Below are positions 36,790-45,965 of a stretch of DNA of 64,000 nt, piece after piece (position 1 is the first letter of the stretch; every line of letters begins with the position of its first letter). The stretch comes from an uncultured Pelagibacteraceae bacterium (GTDB taxonomy: Bacteria; Pseudomonadota; Alphaproteobacteria; Pelagibacterales; Pelagibacteraceae): NCBI GenBank assembly GCA_902572925.1, contig CACGHT010000002.1:1-64000 (forward strand), read 5' to 3'. The position numbers and the translations under genes are program-made. The notes under the pieces are model-generated. The model was not told where the DNA came from and did no database searches. It saw only the letters and a list, made by a program, of their open reading frames with translations.

Positions 36790-37586
36790 TTAATTTTCAT
36801 TTTTAATCTTTTTACCACATTATTAACATTTGTGACCGGATTTTGTCTTTTTTTTAATGAATTTGTTATTTCTTTACATATAGCACTTCCAACAACTAAA
36901 CCATCAGCTTTTTTTAAGGATTTTATTGTTTTTTCAGTTATACCAAAACCAATAACAACATTTTTTTTAGGATTTATTTTTTTTATCTTATAGTAATTTG
37001 ACAATATTTCTTTTGAGGAAACTTTGAGTTTGCCCCCAGTGGTGGATAACATTGAAATAAAATAATTCATCGGGTGGGAGTCTTTTATTATTTTTTTTAA
37101 TCTTTCTTTAGTAGTTGTAGGTGATAGAAGCTGAATGAAATAAATAGACTTATTTTTACATTTTTTTGCGAATTTTTTATTTTCTGGCCATGGTAAATCT
37201 ACAATTATTAATCCATTTACCCCAGAAGTTTGACATTTATTTAAAAACTCATTTTCACCATACTGAAATAACATATTGTAGTAACCCATTAATATAACAG
37301 GTTTAGAATTATCAAATTTTTTAAAATCTTTAACAATTTTAAAAATATCATTAATTTTAATTCCATTTTTGATTGCTCTATATGCACTAGTTTGAATTTG
37401 ACTTCCATCTGCCACAGGTGTGTTGTGAGGCATGCCTACTTCTAAAATATCTGCATTTTTTGAGATTGATTTTAAAATATCCAAAGATTGTTTTTTTGTG
37501 CTATCACCAGCGACAGTATAAGTTAGTAGGGCAGGTCTTTTTTCCTGTTTTGCTTTTTTAAATGCAGCATTAATTGGATTAAACAT
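36786..37586 (-). CDS. trpA: Tryptophan synthase alpha subunit
   Basis: A 266-residue TIM barrel that cleaves indole-glycerol phosphate and channels indole to TrpB. The catalytic Glu and Asp are kept in DILEVGMPHNTPVADGSQIQ, but the usual PFSDPLADG loop reads PHNTPVADG, losing the Phe-Ser-Asp. Phosphate-binding VVIGFGITE and GLVVGSAI segments remain. The gene overlaps trpB by 8 bases and accD by 4. The altered loop matches unusual residues in the neighbouring TrpB. Confidence 0.92.
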   Translation of the reverse strand: MFNPINAAFKKAKQEKRPALLTYTVAGDSTKKQSLDILKSISKNADILEVGMPHNTPVADGSQIQTSAYRAIKNGIKINDIFKIVKDFKKFDNSKPVILMGYYNMLFQYGENEFLNKCQTSGVNGLIIVDLPWPENKKFAKKCKNKSIYFIQLLSPTTTKERLKKIIKDSHPMNYFISMLSTTGGKLKVSSKEILSNYYKIKKINPKKNVVIGFGITEKTIKSLKKADGLVVGSAICKEITNSLKKRQNPVTNVNNVVKRLKMKIK

Positions 37587-38814
37587 ATTTTTTTCCTAAT
37601 TTTTTCTCTAAAATTCCTTTATCTTTGTAAGCATCTCCACAACTATTAACTACAACAATAGTATCTTTACTTAATTTTTTTGACTCTTTTATTGCAACAG
37701 AGAAGGCATGGCTTGGTTCTAGAGAGGGTCTTAACTTTTCAAATTTTGTTACAAGTTTATAGGCAGCTAATGCCTCTTCATCACTTGCAGCTGTATATCT
37801 TGCTCTTTTTGAGTCTTTTAAAAAACAATGAAGTGGAGAAATACCTGGATAATCTAGTCCAGCAGAAATCGATTCAGTCTCTTCTATTTGTCCGTCAGTA
37901 TTTTGATTAACGTATTGAGCAGCTCCATGCAAAATTCCAATTTTAGATCCATAAGTTAAAGGTGCAGCATGTTTTTTACTTTTTGCTGGTCCACCAGCCT
38001 CTACACCAATAAACTCACATTGTTTTTTGTCATAATCCATAAATTCATTCCAAAAACCAAAACTTGAACTTCCACCCCCTACACAATTGTAAAGTTTAAG
38101 TTTTTTTGGAATCGATCCAAACTCATCTATTAACTGTACTTTTAGCTCTCTTGAAATTTGACTGGTACTCCATCCACAGATACGAACAAAAACTGCTGGT
38201 CCTACCGTACTCCCAACACACATAGCTGTCGTATCACAATTAGCAACCCAATAGCGCATACATTCAGAAACAGCGTCCACAAGTGTCTGACTTCCTGAAT
38301 AAACCGGTATGACTTCAGCTCCATTTTTTTTTATTGCTTTAACATTAGGTTGTTGTCTTTCTATGTCTTTTGCACCCATAAAAATTTTACATTTTAGACC
38401 AAATTTTTTAGCCGCCATACTCAACATCTTTCCCGCATAACCCGCACCTGTGTCACCAATTATAACTTTTTTTCCAGAGCGTTTTGCAAGCAAACAGTGA
38501 ACAGTAGCATTATAGATTTTGTGTGCCCCACCATTAGCGTCTGATACAACTTTTGACCAAATTTGAGCTCCCCCAACATGTTTTGTTAAATTCTCCAGTT
38601 TTAGAAAACGCGTAGGGGTTCCAATCCAATTTTTAAAATGCATATCTCTTTCATCAATAAATTTTCTATTTTTTTTAAGTTTATTAAATAAATTTTCTAA
38701 ATCCTCTATTGGTTTTTTCAAAGTTTCAGGAACAAAGTTTCCTCCAAATTTTCCACCCCAAAATCCAAGTTTATCGCCTTGGTCAATTACTGGAATACCT
38801 TTTTTGATTTTCAT
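37579..38814 (-). CDS. trpB: Tryptophan synthase beta subunit, divergent active site
   Basis: A 411-residue PLP enzyme that joins indole with serine. The PLP lysine is Lys99 in GGAHKIYNA. The general frame is TrpB (GGNFVPETL, MGAKDIERQ, SISAGLDYPG). Several near-invariant motifs differ: KREDLNHTGAHK reads KVVSDANGGAHK; AETGAGQHG reads GDTGAGYAG, so the catalytic Glu is Asp121; GGGSNAMG reads GGGSSSFG. It is the only trpB seen here and keeps the trpF-trpB-trpA order, so I still call it trpB. Confidence 0.9.
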   Translation of the reverse strand: MKIKKGIPVIDQGDKLGFWGGKFGGNFVPETLKKPIEDLENLFNKLKKNRKFIDERDMHFKNWIGTPTRFLKLENLTKHVGGAQIWSKVVSDANGGAHKIYNATVHCLLAKRSGKKVIIGDTGAGYAGKMLSMAAKKFGLKCKIFMGAKDIERQQPNVKAIKKNGAEVIPVYSGSQTLVDAVSECMRYWVANCDTTAMCVGSTVGPAVFVRICGWSTSQISRELKVQLIDEFGSIPKKLKLYNCVGGGSSSFGFWNEFMDYDKKQCEFIGVEAGGPAKSKKHAAPLTYGSKIGILHGAAQYVNQNTDGQIEETESISAGLDYPGISPLHCFLKDSKRARYTAASDEEALAAYKLVTKFEKLRPSLEPSHAFSVAIKESKKLSKDTIVVVNSCGDAYKDKGILEKKLGKKYV

Positions 38815-39428
38815 ATCTTTACAAATAAATTTAACAATTTATCAATTTTATTTAAGTCTTTTTTACCTTCATTATTTTCAATTGATCCTGATAAATCAAT
38901 TACGAAGTCTTTATTTTTAAAGCTAGGTATATCATCAATTTGTATATTTCCTGCAATCATTTTATTCAATTTTTTGGGCACATCATTTAGCAGACTATGA
39001 TCAAAACTTTCTGATTTATGATAACCTTTTGAGTCAAATAGAATTATATCTGAAATTTCTGAGTAATCTTTAAATTTATTTACATCATTTTTATTTGAAA
39101 TAGTAAGAGCTGAAATTATTTTTATTTTATATTTTTTCTTAATTTCTAATGTTTTAGTTGGATCAACATCATATAATTGATAATAATCAAAATTTAGATC
39201 TTTAATTTTTTCCAGTATTTCATTTGTTGGGTTTACAAGTACCGAAACAAAGTGAATTTTCTTTTTTGGAACATTAATTAATTTTTTTAATTTTTTAAAG
39301 GCTACATATCTTTTGCTTTTTTTATAATTTGTAATGAACCCAATAAATTTTGGTGGGTAAGTATGTTGTATTATATAATTTAAGGTTTTAGGATCAGAGA
39401 TCCCACAAATTTTTAAACCTTTAATCAT
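38811..39428 (-). CDS. trpF: Phosphoribosylanthranilate isomerase
   Basis: A 205-residue TIM-barrel isomerase of tryptophan synthesis. The catalytic Cys is in LKICGISD near the start; IILFDSKG carries the general acid Asp, and IDLSGSIE with GKKDLNKI matches the C-terminal phosphate site. The usual GGTGKTFDW loop is replaced by a KSESFDH sequence, so the enzyme is divergent. It overlaps trpB and pyrF by 4 bases each, so all are co-translated. Confidence 0.9.
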   Translation of the reverse strand: MIKGLKICGISDPKTLNYIIQHTYPPKFIGFITNYKKSKRYVAFKKLKKLINVPKKKIHFVSVLVNPTNEILEKIKDLNFDYYQLYDVDPTKTLEIKKKYKIKIISALTISNKNDVNKFKDYSEISDIILFDSKGYHKSESFDHSLLNDVPKKLNKMIAGNIQIDDIPSFKNKDFVIDLSGSIENNEGKKDLNKIDKLLNLFVKI

Positions 39429-40102
39429 TGATTTAAATGATCAATTAAAGTTTGAATATTTTTTTTAATGTTACCTTTAGTTATAGGTCTTCCAATAACA
39501 AGCCAATCACTTCCATTTTTGTATGCCTCTTTAGGGGTTAAAATTCTCTTTTGATCATTATTATCTTTTTTATTGAATCTAATTCCAGGAGTAATTATTT
39601 CTTTTTTAAACACTTTTTTAACTAGCCTTACCTCTTGAGCACTACAAACTATTGCATCTAAATTAGCCTTCGAGGCAAGTTTGGCCTGATGTAAAACTAA
39701 TTTCGTAACATTTTTATCAAAACCTATTTCTTTTAAAGATTTGTTATCTAAAGATGTTAAAATTGAGACGCCAATCAATTTAGTTTTAGCAGCAGCTTTT
39801 TTAGAAGCTTTTAAAGCTTTTAATCCAGAACTTATATGAATTGTTAAATAATCCACCCTAAGATCCTTGATTGCTTTAATCGCTGAAACACAAGTATTTG
39901 GGATATCGTGGATTTTTAAGTCTGCAAAAATGATTTTATTTTTTAATTTATGAATAAATTTTCTTCCTTTGTTTGAGTTGAGAAACTCTAAACCAAATTT
40001 ATAACCAACTTTAATTTTTGGATTATTTGTATTATTTATTATTTTTTTAACCTTAGAAATATCTGTGCTATCACAAGCAACAAATATTTTATTTTTTTTC
40101 AT
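39425..40102 (-). CDS. pyrF: Orotidine 5'-phosphate decarboxylase
   Basis: A 225-residue enzyme that makes UMP. The catalytic array Asp-x-Lys-x-x-Asp is in FADLKIHDIPNT. CDSTDI at the start, TPGIRF and IGRPITKG near the end complete the phosphate-binding loops. It lies between ihfB and trpF in the usual alphaproteobacterial order. The start overlaps ihfB by 14 bases. Confidence 0.95.
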   Translation of the reverse strand: MKKNKIFVACDSTDISKVKKIINNTNNPKIKVGYKFGLEFLNSNKGRKFIHKLKNKIIFADLKIHDIPNTCVSAIKAIKDLRVDYLTIHISSGLKALKASKKAAAKTKLIGVSILTSLDNKSLKEIGFDKNVTKLVLHQAKLASKANLDAIVCSAQEVRLVKKVFKKEIITPGIRFNKKDNNDQKRILTPKEAYKNGSDWLVIGRPITKGNIKKNIQTLIDHLNQ

Positions 40103-40382
40103 TATTCAAAATTTTAAACAAATCTTTTGACATTTTGAAGTTAATTGTTTTTTTTTCTGGTGTATTAATTTTTTCATTAGTTTTAGGATTTCTAGAGATT
40201 CTTGCTTTCTGCATTTTACTAGAGAAAACACCAAAACCTCTTAATTCTACTCTTTCACCTCTTTTTAAACTTTTTTTAATCTCATCTAAAATTATATTCA
40301 TGAATTTTTCTAAATCTTTTTTTAAAAAATTTGGATAGTTCTTTGAAATTTGTTTCAAAAGATTAGATTTTACAATAGCCAA
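40089..40382 (-). CDS. ihfB: Integration host factor beta subunit / HU-like protein
   Basis: A 97-residue DNA-bending protein of the HU/IHF family. It has the RGERVELRGFGVFSSKMQKA beta-arm entry and RISRNPKTNEKINTPEKKTINFKMSK, including the Arg-Asn-Pro tip that intercalates DNA. Position directly downstream of rpsA favours IHF beta over HU. It shapes nucleoid structure and promoter architecture. It overlaps pyrF by 14 bases. Confidence 0.93.
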   Translation of the reverse strand: MAIVKSNLLKQISKNYPNFLKKDLEKFMNIILDEIKKSLKRGERVELRGFGVFSSKMQKARISRNPKTNEKINTPEKKTINFKMSKDLFKILNNEKK

Positions 40383-40404
40383 TTTTTATCTACTAAAATT
40401 TATC

Positions 40405-42126
40405 TTACTTTTTTTTCTTTTTATCAAGATCACTTGATAGTGATGAAAAAGGAAGATTTTTACCCGAGTCTTCAGCTCCATATTTCTCAAGCGCCTCTTT
40501 TTTCTCTAACTCTTCCAATAATTTAATACTTAAAGTTACTTTTCTCTTGCCAAAATCTAATTCTGATATTGCACAGTCGATCCTTTCACCACCTGTAAAC
40601 CTTGATGGTCTTGCGTCAGCAGTATTTATTGCTATTTGGTTTTTTTTAATAACAAAATCCATTTCACATTTTTCAGGTCTTACCGTTAAGCCTTTATTTT
40701 CTGATGAAATTATTTTCACAGTAACTATTTGGTTTATTTTTTTATCTTTAAACCAATCAAAAGGATCTGGCTGAGTTTGTCTTAAACCAACTCTAATTTT
40801 TTGATCCGATGTTTTAATTTCAAGAACTTTTACTTTAATTTTGTCACCTTTTTTATATTTCTTTAACTCTTCTTCACCGTTATTTAAGTAGGTTAAATCA
40901 TTACAGTGTAAAAACGCATCAATTTCTAAGTTTTCCACATTGAGAAATATTGAATATTCATTTTTGTTAACAACTATACCTTCTATAATGGTTCCAACAG
41001 GATATTTTTTCTCAAAAACCTCAAATGGATTCTCTTTTGTGAGTCTGTGTGAAATTGCTACTCGTCTTTTATCTTTATCAATTTCTGTTATGACACAATC
41101 TATCTCATCTCCAACTTTAAACATTTTTTTTGCTGAAACATTTTTTTTTGTCCAGCTTAATTCACTTGAGTGTAATAACGTTGTTAAACCTGGTTCTAAT
41201 TCACAAAATGCACCAAAGTCCATAATTTTCACAACCTTGACTTTGTAGATTTTTTTTAATTCATAATTTTCAATATGTTCAAATGGATCGGGCGACAATT
41301 GTTTTACAGAACATCCTACTTGAAGTTTCTCTTTATCAACGCTTATAACTTTTAAGTCATGTTTTTCTCCAATATTAAATACCTCATCTGGATGATTCAC
41401 TCGACTGTAAGAAATTTCTTGTAAATGTACTAATACATCTAACTCATTATTGACATTAAAGAAGCAACCAAACGAACTGTAACCTTTGACCTCTGCATTT
41501 TTTATTATATCTCCAACTTTATATTTCTCAATTATTTTAGCTTTATCTTCTTTTTTGAACGAGGAAATTATTTCTCTTCTTGATACACAAGCATTACCTC
41601 TTATTTTATCTAGTTTGATTAAAGCAAACTTTTGAGGTTCATTCATCAAATGGCTTATATCTTTTAGAGGTTTGTCACTTATTTGTGATCCAGGAAGGAA
41701 CATTAATGAGCCAGTATCTAAATGCTCTACAATACATCCACCTTTACATTTAGAGACAATTTTTCCCATAATAGGTTCTTTTTTTTCATAGGCTTCTACA
41801 AGTTTATCCCAACCTTTAATCTTTAAAGCTTTGCTTGCAGAGACAATTACCTCTCCATTTTTGTCTTCAATTTTTTCTAATAAAACCGAAATAGTTTCAC
41901 CTACTTTTATTTTTTCAGATAACCCCATGCTCTTAAGTTCATTAATGTCAAGAACTGGCTCACTTTTTAGACCCTCAACAAACAAAAAAACAAATTTTTC
42001 TGTAATTTTATTTATTTTACCTTCAATTATTTTGCCTTCTTCGATTGTGTTTTTGGAAAGTTGACTATTTAATAGTTTTTCAAATTCTTTTGAAGCTGGA
42101 TTAGATAGGTCTTTATATATTTCCAT
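40405..42126 (-). CDS. rpsA: 30S ribosomal protein S1
   Basis: A 573-residue protein with six S1/OB repeats, for example IEGKINKITEKFVFLFVEG, VKGYSSFGCFFN, VVKIMDFGAFCELEPG and VLEIKTSDQKIRVGL. S1 binds mRNA upstream of the start codon and is vital for messages without strong Shine-Dalgarno sites, which are common here. It ends in a lysine-rich tail. A 152-base leader separates it from aroA; cmk, often found there in relatives, is missing. Confidence 0.97.
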   Translation of the reverse strand: MEIYKDLSNPASKEFEKLLNSQLSKNTIEEGKIIEGKINKITEKFVFLFVEGLKSEPVLDINELKSMGLSEKIKVGETISVLLEKIEDKNGEVIVSASKALKIKGWDKLVEAYEKKEPIMGKIVSKCKGGCIVEHLDTGSLMFLPGSQISDKPLKDISHLMNEPQKFALIKLDKIRGNACVSRREIISSFKKEDKAKIIEKYKVGDIIKNAEVKGYSSFGCFFNVNNELDVLVHLQEISYSRVNHPDEVFNIGEKHDLKVISVDKEKLQVGCSVKQLSPDPFEHIENYELKKIYKVKVVKIMDFGAFCELEPGLTTLLHSSELSWTKKNVSAKKMFKVGDEIDCVITEIDKDKRRVAISHRLTKENPFEVFEKKYPVGTIIEGIVVNKNEYSIFLNVENLEIDAFLHCNDLTYLNNGEEELKKYKKGDKIKVKVLEIKTSDQKIRVGLRQTQPDPFDWFKDKKINQIVTVKIISSENKGLTVRPEKCEMDFVIKKNQIAINTADARPSRFTGGERIDCAISELDFGKRKVTLSIKLLEELEKKEALEKYGAEDSGKNLPFSSLSSDLDKKKKK

Positions 42127-42183
42127 TAATTAAGTTTAGTTAATTTAATTTATTTAAAACACCGAACTTTTAGATAAAATTAT

Positions 42184-42212
42184 TATTTAAATCAAGTTTG
42201 AATTTTGGTCAA
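42184..42212 (-). promoter_or_regulatory. Candidate rpsA promoter
   Basis: On the minus strand, TTGACC (42212-42207) is followed after exactly 17 bases by TAAATA (42189-42184). It would start transcription near 42177, leaving a leader of about 50 bases before rpsA. The -35 box matches the consensus in five of six positions and the -10 in four of six. A TATAAT further upstream is an alternative. Confidence 0.42.
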
Positions 42213-42278
42213 ATCATCAAAAATTATAAAATAAACTCGTGGAAAACACCATTTTTACTCAATTTTAATGTTTTGTTG

Positions 42279-43604
42279 TTAGAACTTTAGATTAGCACCA
42301 AGATAATTCATTTTTTTTAAAAAAGACGGGAATGAAGTATTAATTGAGTCTTTATTAAATATTTGCCAATTACCTCCAAATGTAAGTGCAGCCACAACAC
42401 TTGTCATAAAAACTCTATGATCTTTCAAAAAATTCTTAATAATTATTTTCTTTTCAATTTTTAAATTAGGGTTCCCAAAAATTTTTATACTATTTTTAGT
42501 GGAAATATTTTTAATTCCCATTTTACTTAAAATTCTTGATCCCCACTTTAACCTTGGACTTTCTTTCTCATTCAATTCAGATAAATTTTTAAAATATGAA
42601 ACACCTCTAGCTTTGGCGGCAACTAAAAATATAAGTAAAAATTCATCAATAGCAGAAGAATTATATTTCACGGGGCAATTTATAGATTTGAAGTTTTTTG
42701 AGCTTTTAATTACTAAATCTGCTATTTTTTCCCCTTTATAAATTCTTGTATTTACTTTTTTGATTTTAACTCCCATCATTTTAAGAATATTTAAAATACC
42801 TGTTCTTGAGGGATTAATATTAATATCTTTTATCTTTAATTTGGAATTTTCTGATAAAGCAGTTAAAACAATAAAAAAAGCACTTGAGCTAATGTCTGAT
42901 GGTATCTTATAATTTAAATGAGGAATTTTTTTTTTACCTTTAATTTTAATAATATCAAAGTTTTTATTTTTTTTAATTTTAATTGGTAAATTTAGGTATT
43001 TAAAAAGCAGTTCACTATGATTTCTTGATTTTTTGGCTTTAATAATTGTTTCACCATCGGTATTCAAGGCTGCAAGCATAACTGCACTTTTACATTGAGC
43101 TGATCCTCTAGATTCAATATAATTTATTGGTACAGCATTTTTAGTTCCACTAATTTCTATAGGAAGTTTACCATAATTTGTATTAAATCTTGCTCCAAAT
43201 TTTTTTAATGGTTTTGAAACTCTTGAAAAATCCCTCTTAGATAAACTTTTATCACCTTTTAATATTATATTATTTTTAGAATGAACTAAAAGGCCCATAA
43301 TAAGCCTTCCTAAAGTCCCAGAATTTCCAGCGTTAAGTATTAAATTTTTTTTATATTTAAAACCATTCAATCCGACTCCACTTATCTCACAAAATTTTTT
43401 TGTTAATTTTATCTTTACACCTAGTTTTTGAAGACACTTTAGTGTGTTCAAAACATCCTCTGAAGTCAATAAGTTATAAGACTTACATTTATGATTAGAC
43501 TGGGAGGCTAGTAACGCCCATCTAATAGAAAGGCTTTTATCTCCCTCTGTTTTTAAATTTCTATTAAATTTTTTAATTTTATTTTTTATTCTTATAAAAG
43601 ACAT
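42279..43604 (-). CDS. aroA: 3-phosphoshikimate 1-carboxyvinyltransferase (EPSP synthase)
   Basis: A 441-residue enzyme that adds enolpyruvate to shikimate 3-phosphate. Motifs are GDKSLSIRWALLA (Lys and Ser contacts), NAGNSGTLGRLIMGLL (usual NAGTAxR-type PEP loop), RGSAQCKSAVMLAAL and the DHRVFMTSV C-terminal site. The PEP loop NSGTLGRL is the class II-like form, so glyphosate sensitivity may differ from E. coli. It lies 2 bases downstream of lptB. Confidence 0.94.
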   Translation of the reverse strand: MSFIRIKNKIKKFNRNLKTEGDKSLSIRWALLASQSNHKCKSYNLLTSEDVLNTLKCLQKLGVKIKLTKKFCEISGVGLNGFKYKKNLILNAGNSGTLGRLIMGLLVHSKNNIILKGDKSLSKRDFSRVSKPLKKFGARFNTNYGKLPIEISGTKNAVPINYIESRGSAQCKSAVMLAALNTDGETIIKAKKSRNHSELLFKYLNLPIKIKKNKNFDIIKIKGKKKIPHLNYKIPSDISSSAFFIVLTALSENSKLKIKDININPSRTGILNILKMMGVKIKKVNTRIYKGEKIADLVIKSSKNFKSINCPVKYNSSAIDEFLLIFLVAAKARGVSYFKNLSELNEKESPRLKWGSRILSKMGIKNISTKNSIKIFGNPNLKIEKKIIIKNFLKDHRVFMTSVVAALTFGGNWQIFNKDSINTSFPSFLKKMNYLGANLKF

Positions 43605-43606
43605 TT

Positions 43607-44383
43607 CTAATTAATCTTAAATGAGTCTCCAAAATATGCATTTTGAGCGTCAATATTTTTAATAAGATTATTAGGAGTATCTTTCGCGATCACTTTTCCG
43701 TTTGATAAAACTATTGCTAAATCAACACATGACAATAGATCTCTAGCTTGATGATCACATAAAATAATTGAAATATTATTTTGCGTTTGTAGATCTACAA
43801 TTATTTGTTGAAGATTTTTTATTGTCATGATGTCTAAGGCAGCGAATGGTTCATCCAACAATAAAATCTTAGGGTTACTCAATAAAGCCAAACATATTAC
43901 CAAACGTTTTTTTTGCCCACCTGATAAAAATTCAGCTTTAATATTCTGTAAAGATTCAAGTTCAAATTTCGAGATTAATAAATTAATTCTTTCATCTCTT
44001 AAATTTTTATCTTCAATCACCATCTCACTAATTGCTTTTAAATTTTCTCTTAATGTGAGATCAAAAAAATAACCACCATGTTGAGGAACATAGCCAATCT
44101 TATATTTCTTAGTTCGATGAAATATTGGCTCATTTGTAATATTTTTTTGTTCAATAAATATTGAACCATAGTTTGGTTTTAATAACCCTATTATTATATT
44201 GAAAATTGTTGATTTACCAACACCGTTTGGACCAAGTAATCCAAGTATCTCTCCTTGGTTTAAACTAAAATTTAAATCCTCAAATATTTTTCTTTTTCCA
44301 AAATATATAGATATTTTATCAAGCTTGATAAGTTCTTTTCTCCTTTTAAAATTTTTAATCCGAAATTTCTTTATAATCCCCAT
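43607..44383 (-). CDS. lptB: LPS export ABC transporter ATP-binding protein
   Basis: A 258-residue ABC ATPase. Walker A GLLGPNGVGKSTIF, a Q-loop in GYVPQHGGYF, the signature LSGGQKKRL, Walker B ILLLDEPFAALD and the switch His in LCDHQARDLL are all present. The LptB-type wording and position after lptC support a role in moving lipopolysaccharide from the inner membrane with LptF/G. About 20 extra basic residues precede the usual start. lptA is not present between lptC and lptB. Confidence 0.92.
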   Translation of the reverse strand: MGIIKKFRIKNFKRRKELIKLDKISIYFGKRKIFEDLNFSLNQGEILGLLGPNGVGKSTIFNIIIGLLKPNYGSIFIEQKNITNEPIFHRTKKYKIGYVPQHGGYFFDLTLRENLKAISEMVIEDKNLRDERINLLISKFELESLQNIKAEFLSGGQKKRLVICLALLSNPKILLLDEPFAALDIMTIKNLQQIIVDLQTQNNISIILCDHQARDLLSCVDLAIVLSNGKVIAKDTPNNLIKNIDAQNAYFGDSFKIN

Positions 44384-44385
44384 AA

Positions 44386-44988
44386 TTAATATTTACCTGT
44401 TATTTTAATTTTATCATCTTGATCAATCATTGAAATTTTCATTTTTTTACTTAACAGGTCTATTTCAACTTTATCTGCATAAATATTAGTATTATTATTC
44501 ATATAATGAACATTCTCAATTATTTCTATTAAATTTTTAGAAAAATTTAATTTTACAACTTCAGAATTTATCATTTGATCTCCATATGTAATATTTACCT
44601 CTTTTTTGAATACTGTATCATTATTAGTTTTATTATAGTTCGCAATGTTGGAATAAATTTTGATCGCCTCACCATTTTGGGGAATTATCTCTGCTTTTAC
44701 CTCATAGAGAATAATATTGTCAATTTCGTCTCTCTCAAATTTGGCTGACTCTGCATTTATTACATAAGTATTTCCAATTAGATCTTGAGATACATATCTT
44801 AAACTTTCAATTAAATTTTCGGTTCCGTTTTCTTTATCAATTTCTGAATTATTGTTATCTATTTCTTTTTCGTTAAACGTTTTTTTTGTAAGATTTGTAT
44901 TCGTGTCAAAAAATTTTTTATAAAAAAATATAGAAGATAAAATAAGAAAAAAAATGAGAAATATTTGCAAACTCTTCTTCTTGTTCAT
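44386..44988 (-). CDS. lptC: LptC-like LPS export periplasmic protein
   Basis: An approximately 200-residue protein with one N-terminal membrane anchor (SLQIFLIFFLILSSIFFY), a polar Asn/Glu-rich linker and a C-terminal beta-rich jellyroll domain with FERDEIDNIILYEVKAE and INSEVVKLNF. LptC receives LPS from LptB2FG and passes it to LptA. The ATG at 44988 was chosen; a GTG at 44994, overlapping the kdsD stop, is also possible. The 2-base gap to lptB leaves no separate lptA. Confidence 0.85.
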   Translation of the reverse strand: MNKKKSLQIFLIFFLILSSIFFYKKFFDTNTNLTKKTFNEKEIDNNNSEIDKENGTENLIESLRYVSQDLIGNTYVINAESAKFERDEIDNIILYEVKAEIIPQNGEAIKIYSNIANYNKTNNDTVFKKEVNITYGDQMINSEVVKLNFSKNLIEIIENVHYMNNNTNIYADKVEIDLLSKKMKISMIDQDDKIKITGKY

Positions 44989-44993
44989 TTGCA

Positions 44994-45965
44994 CTAATAA
45001 ATTTTTTTTTCTAAAATATTATGAACATGTATAATACCAACGGTATTAGATTTCCTTTTGGCATCATAAACACACAAACACGTAATTTTTTTTTCATTCA
45101 TGATTGATAATGCTTTAGTAGCTAATGTGTTTTTTTCAATTTTTATAGGATTTTTTGTCATCACATTTTTAACTTTTAGTAAACTTAAATTAATATTTTT
45201 AGAAGTAAGTCTCCTAATTTGACCATCAGTTATTATACCAGTTGTAAATTTTCTTTTGTCTCGAACAATAAGCGTTCCTAGTTTTTTTTCATTCATAATC
45301 TTTAAAGCATTAACCATTGAAATATTTTCATTAATGAAAGGAATTTTTTTTTTAGTTAACATAATATCCTCAACAGTTTTTAATTTTTCTCCAAGACTTC
45401 CAGATGGATGAAATTTTTTAAAATCTAAATTATTAATTTTTTTCTTTTTTAATGTTGATACTGCCAAAGCATCTCCAATGCTCAGTTGATTAATTGTACT
45501 TGATGTTGGAACCATATCAAGCCCAGCTTCTTTAACCTCAGGTGTAATTAATCCTATATCACTATTTTTATATAAATCAGAACTTTTCTTTGATGTGATA
45601 CCAATTAATAGAATTTTATTCCTGTTAGCGTAATTAATTATATTTTTTAACTCAATGGAGTCACCTGAATAACTAATTAGAATCAAAATATCTTTTTTTG
45701 TAATGCTTCCCAAATCACCATGTGAACAATCATTAGCAGACAAAGAAAAAGAAGGAGTACCAACTGAGGAAAGAGTGGCAGATATTTTATTTGCAATAAT
45801 TCCACTTTTTCCAACTCCACATAAAATGACTTTAGATTGACAATTTACGATTGCATCAACAGCTTTATTAAAATTTTTATTAAGAGACTTCTTAAGTTTT
45901 TGAAGAGCCTTAATTTCTAAATTTATAACTTCTTTAGCTATATCTTTATAATTAATTCCTTTCAT
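44994..45965 (-). CDS. kdsD: Arabinose-5-phosphate isomerase
   Basis: A roughly 320-residue KpsF/GutQ-type enzyme that makes arabinose 5-phosphate for KDO. An N-terminal SIS domain has VILCGVGKSGIIANK and LILISYSGDS, with SANDCSHGDLGSI; two CBS domains follow (residues 200-320), ending GIIHVHNIL. The ATG at 45965 is favoured because it overlaps the rnd stop (TGATG); a start 4 codons earlier at 45977 is possible. It works with kdsB in the window. Confidence 0.94.
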   Translation of the reverse strand: MKGINYKDIAKEVINLEIKALQKLKKSLNKNFNKAVDAIVNCQSKVILCGVGKSGIIANKISATLSSVGTPSFSLSANDCSHGDLGSITKKDILILISYSGDSIELKNIINYANRNKILLIGITSKKSSDLYKNSDIGLITPEVKEAGLDMVPTSSTINQLSIGDALAVSTLKKKKINNLDFKKFHPSGSLGEKLKTVEDIMLTKKKIPFINENISMVNALKIMNEKKLGTLIVRDKRKFTTGIITDGQIRRLTSKNINLSLLKVKNVMTKNPIKIEKNTLATKALSIMNEKKITCLCVYDAKRKSNTVGIIHVHNILEKKIY

